Source of the DNA: Hemicentrotus pulcherrimus
Lineage: Eukaryota > Echinodermata > Echinoidea > Camarodonta > Strongylocentrotidae
Assembly (NCBI GenBank): GCA_003118195.1
Contig: BEXV01000666.1
Span: forward strand, 148,299 to 167,903
Length of the DNA: 19,605 nucleotides
Reading direction: 5' to 3'
Shown piece after piece: positions 17,358-19,605 of this stretch (positions are counted from its first letter, which is position 1; each line of letters starts with the position of its first letter). Made by a program: the position numbers and the translations under genes. Below the pieces are notes generated by a model. That model worked only from the letters and a program-made list of their open reading frames with translations, was not told where the DNA came from and made no database searches.

Positions 17358-17942
17358 TAATCAAGACACAGGAGAGGGTTCCCCGTTGCTTGACGTGTAG
17401 TCTTGTTTACAGAACTGGGTTTTTAGCTTCAGCTTAGTTTCTTTCTTTTCCATATACTATGATAGGTTACCGCGATAGGTAGCGGGTAAGAGTATTTATC
17501 TATTTCATTGATAACATGAAGTTATGAACATAAAATGCAAACTATATATTGATTGTATATTATGACAACTGTCGAGAGAGATTTGCATATTTATTTTGAG
17601 AATGTTAATTGAAGTTGATGTTTTGCTCTCAGCGTTGATTCAGCTGATGCATACGTCTATTTGTTGTTATTATAATTAACATTCATCTTTGTTATGCTGC
17701 GTGTAGTGACAATGATGATAAGAATTTGTTTCTAAAGTCCTGTCGTTGTTATTTGTTTTCTTTATATTGTTTTCATTCTCATCAACATTGCAATTTCAAC
17801 AAAGCAGTCCAATGTTTAGGTAGCGTTGAAATATATGTTTGAAGTAGATTGAAGCTTTGATCATTAATAACATGCAAACAGACCTCAAGATGGAACTACA
17901 ATTCATCTCTGTTTCTTATTGAATTGACTTGTCTTTTCTATC

Positions 17943-18352
17943 TTAAAGCTAAAGACCAGTTATGGTCATGCGATTGCATTGTGAAAGAAACGTTGTGAAA
18001 TCGATCAGAAAAGGTTGATCATCTAGCATAAAAGTATTGGTGTGTACTGCAAGGTTCTGGAATCATCAAAATGATAAGAAATTTGGCCCAGTATTTGTAA
18101 AGTTACAAGCACGTTACACAGAAAGATGTATATGGGACTATACGCACACGTGCGCGACACGTGCGTTTATCTCTCACAGACCATATAGATAAACTAAATT
18201 ACCAAATATATCAATACGAAGGCGGTTTCCCGGCATTTTTTTTATCATCATGATTTAGTCAAAACATATCATTTCACATGATTGGTAACAATAAGAGCTT
18301 CCATTTCATTTTTTGAAATTGGGGCGTTTCCAATACTGGTCGTTACCTTTTA
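17943..18352. mobile_element. TTAAAGG-type MITE, copy 3 (full length, inverted)
   Basis: This is the reverse complement of copy 1 (1855-2227) over its whole length. TTA at 17943-17945 and 18350-18352 form a 3-bp target duplication. The inner ends AAGCTAAAGACCAGTTATGG and (right, reverse complement) AAGGTAACGACCAGTATTGG are the terminal repeats. A central inverted repeat (TTTATCT / AGATAAA, about 18166-18194) corresponds to the central hairpin of copy 1 with different bases. CACGTG occurs twice near 18147-18162. No coding capacity. PIF/Harbinger-type mobilisation is inferred from the TWA target site. Confidence 0.8.
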
Positions 18353-19605
18353 GGTTCTGAATCAAATAGCGCGTTAAGAGAAAAACAAAGAGCTTCAGCT
18401 GAAGACGCTTTGACCTATTTATGATCAGTCGACATATATCTGTTAGGATTCCGAATCGAAGAGACGTATCGCTTGTTCATCAAATAGTTAAGTGATCAGA
18501 AGGATTTCGATTTCGAATAAAGAGATAGAATTAGTCGACCGGCTTTCTCAAAATTAGGTCAAAGTACGCCGGGGTGTGTAAAGTTTCAGAGATATAGAAA
18601 GAAATGCAATGTAATCCCTCCAAATAAAATAGCGCCATCAAGAATGTTGCTGATTAAACCTGTTAAAACAATCATGTTGATGTATATTGCACTATCATTA
18701 CGCGGTGTTGGTCCATAATATTTTGTTTTTCTCTAAGGCGGCCTTTTGGTCAGGAGAATTACAAGTAGTTAAATGATAATAATGATAATAACCAAAATAA
18801 TAAGATTTTAAGTCCACTCCAAATATTATTAAGTTAAACCGAAAATGTATATTCTTTTTAACCTATTGATCGTGAGCCCGGCAGCCACTGAGCAACGCCA
18901 AATGTCAACTGGACGCATGCTAGCAGTTTATGTAATTGTCAATATTAGTGATGATTAGTAACGATTATGCACAACATCATTTGTTCATTCGTTCCGGAAC
19001 ATTACACTAAATACAATGAAATACAATACATTACTTTTGTACAGAGACATAATAATTTGCCCATGATGAAGTTATCTAAACCCACAAGCTTAGTTTAAGT
19101 AACGATGTCTCCTTTAACTTTGATAAAAGCATTTTATTACGTTGGTATCGGCTACATCTCACAAACTTTGAGATTTACCCCCTCTTGCGGTCAGTTTAAA
19201 AGCTGTTTGCTCCAAGAAAAGTTTTGTAATAGTAAAAGTTGGGTTTAGAAAGAAAGCGCTTGAACTCTGATTTTATAATTTTCATTGTCATTCCCTTCTC
19301 CAACATTCATTTGATGTGATTAACCCCAGGTAATCAATTACTTAAGGTTTTCTCACATATTATGACATGGTTGTTTTCAGCGGCTGATGTTTTATTTTGT
19401 TTCGGGTTTTTTTGTTTTTGATTTGCTGATATTTCTAGTTTTTGGACAATTTCTTCAAACAAAAAGGACGCCATTTGATTCATTTGCCTGCATGGTTTGC
19501 TGAAGCGGCTCCGAACAACAGATATGATTTTTTTTTTTAATTTAATAAAATTAATGCAGTAGCATATGCTATGATATTAATCCACAGCGAACTATCATAC
19601 ACTCT
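18353..19605. other. Unannotated AT-rich right end
   Basis: A short AATGATAATAATGATAAT repeat lies near 18773-18793 and poly-T near 19530. No gene or other element recognised. Confidence 0.5.

Larger units (their letters stand above)
17011..17942. other. Unannotated stretch with two short regulatory-like sites
   Basis: Contains the minus-strand core at 17203-17216 and a full CRE palindrome at 17350-17357, both listed separately. No gene found. Confidence 0.45.

Noticed and set aside
3432..18905. Shared AGCCACTGAGCAA near 3438 and 18889
   Set aside because: Only about 13 nt with no similarity beyond; may be chance or a tiny repeat fragment.

Overview
The window looks like non-coding, AT-rich nuclear DNA of an animal. 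I find no convincing protein-coding gene, no rRNA and no intact tRNA. All open frames are short, many are translations of simple repeats, and none shows a reverse transcriptase, transposase or other domain I recognise. The mix points to a marine invertebrate: many microsatellites (CA, CT, TTC, GTA, ATT, ATTT, GAT/GGT), tRNA-derived SINE heads, TTAAAGG-type miniature transposons and a foldback element built on AACCTGTCTATAAAGACCACC-like arms. A sea urchin or other echinoderm is my best guess, by inference only. Single N bases at 5381, 7847 and 14025 sit at homopolymer or microsatellite edges and mark uncertain assembly points.

Layout. 1-75: poly-C and CA/GC repeats. 926-1245 and 4157-4490: two diverged copies of a repeat, here called A. 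1343-1513: a foldback MITE. 1855-2227: a MITE with 20-bp terminal inverted repeats; a full inverted copy lies at 17943-18352. The right part of this MITE plus about 360 bp and a TTC microsatellite form repeat B, present at about 2053-2669 and 4774-5380. The two B copies appear identical over about 508 bp. 5662-6026: a direct repeat pair 336 bp apart. 7312-7500: GGT/GAT and AGAGCA repeats. 8044-8073: a CG-rich patch. 9974-10014: a perfect 41-bp palindrome. 11190-11893: G-rich then pyrimidine-rich DNA, followed by a weak exon candidate. 12130-13170: two tRNA-derived SINE-like insertions on the minus strand among GTA/ATT repeats. 15440-15716: a diverged 160-bp tandem duplication. 16802-17010: purine-rich DNA. 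The remainder to 19605 is AT-rich and mostly featureless.

The most interesting signal is a recurring motif close to GGTCACCTGTACTTTT, almost always on the plus strand. At three loci (926-995, 4156-4230, 6556-6629) it has the same architecture: an AATATT-type palindrome or relic about 20 nt upstream and TTAAAG 39-41 nt downstream. Partial copies occur at 7776, 9190, 10697-10742, 11968 and 16281, with one on the minus strand at 17203. The layout resembles an snRNA-type promoter (POU/octamer-like site, PSE-like core, TATA-like box). Two of the three complete copies begin repeat A, so dispersal by an element is an equally serious explanation. No gene pathway can be reconstructed from this window; its content is repeats and possible regulatory or ncRNA signals.
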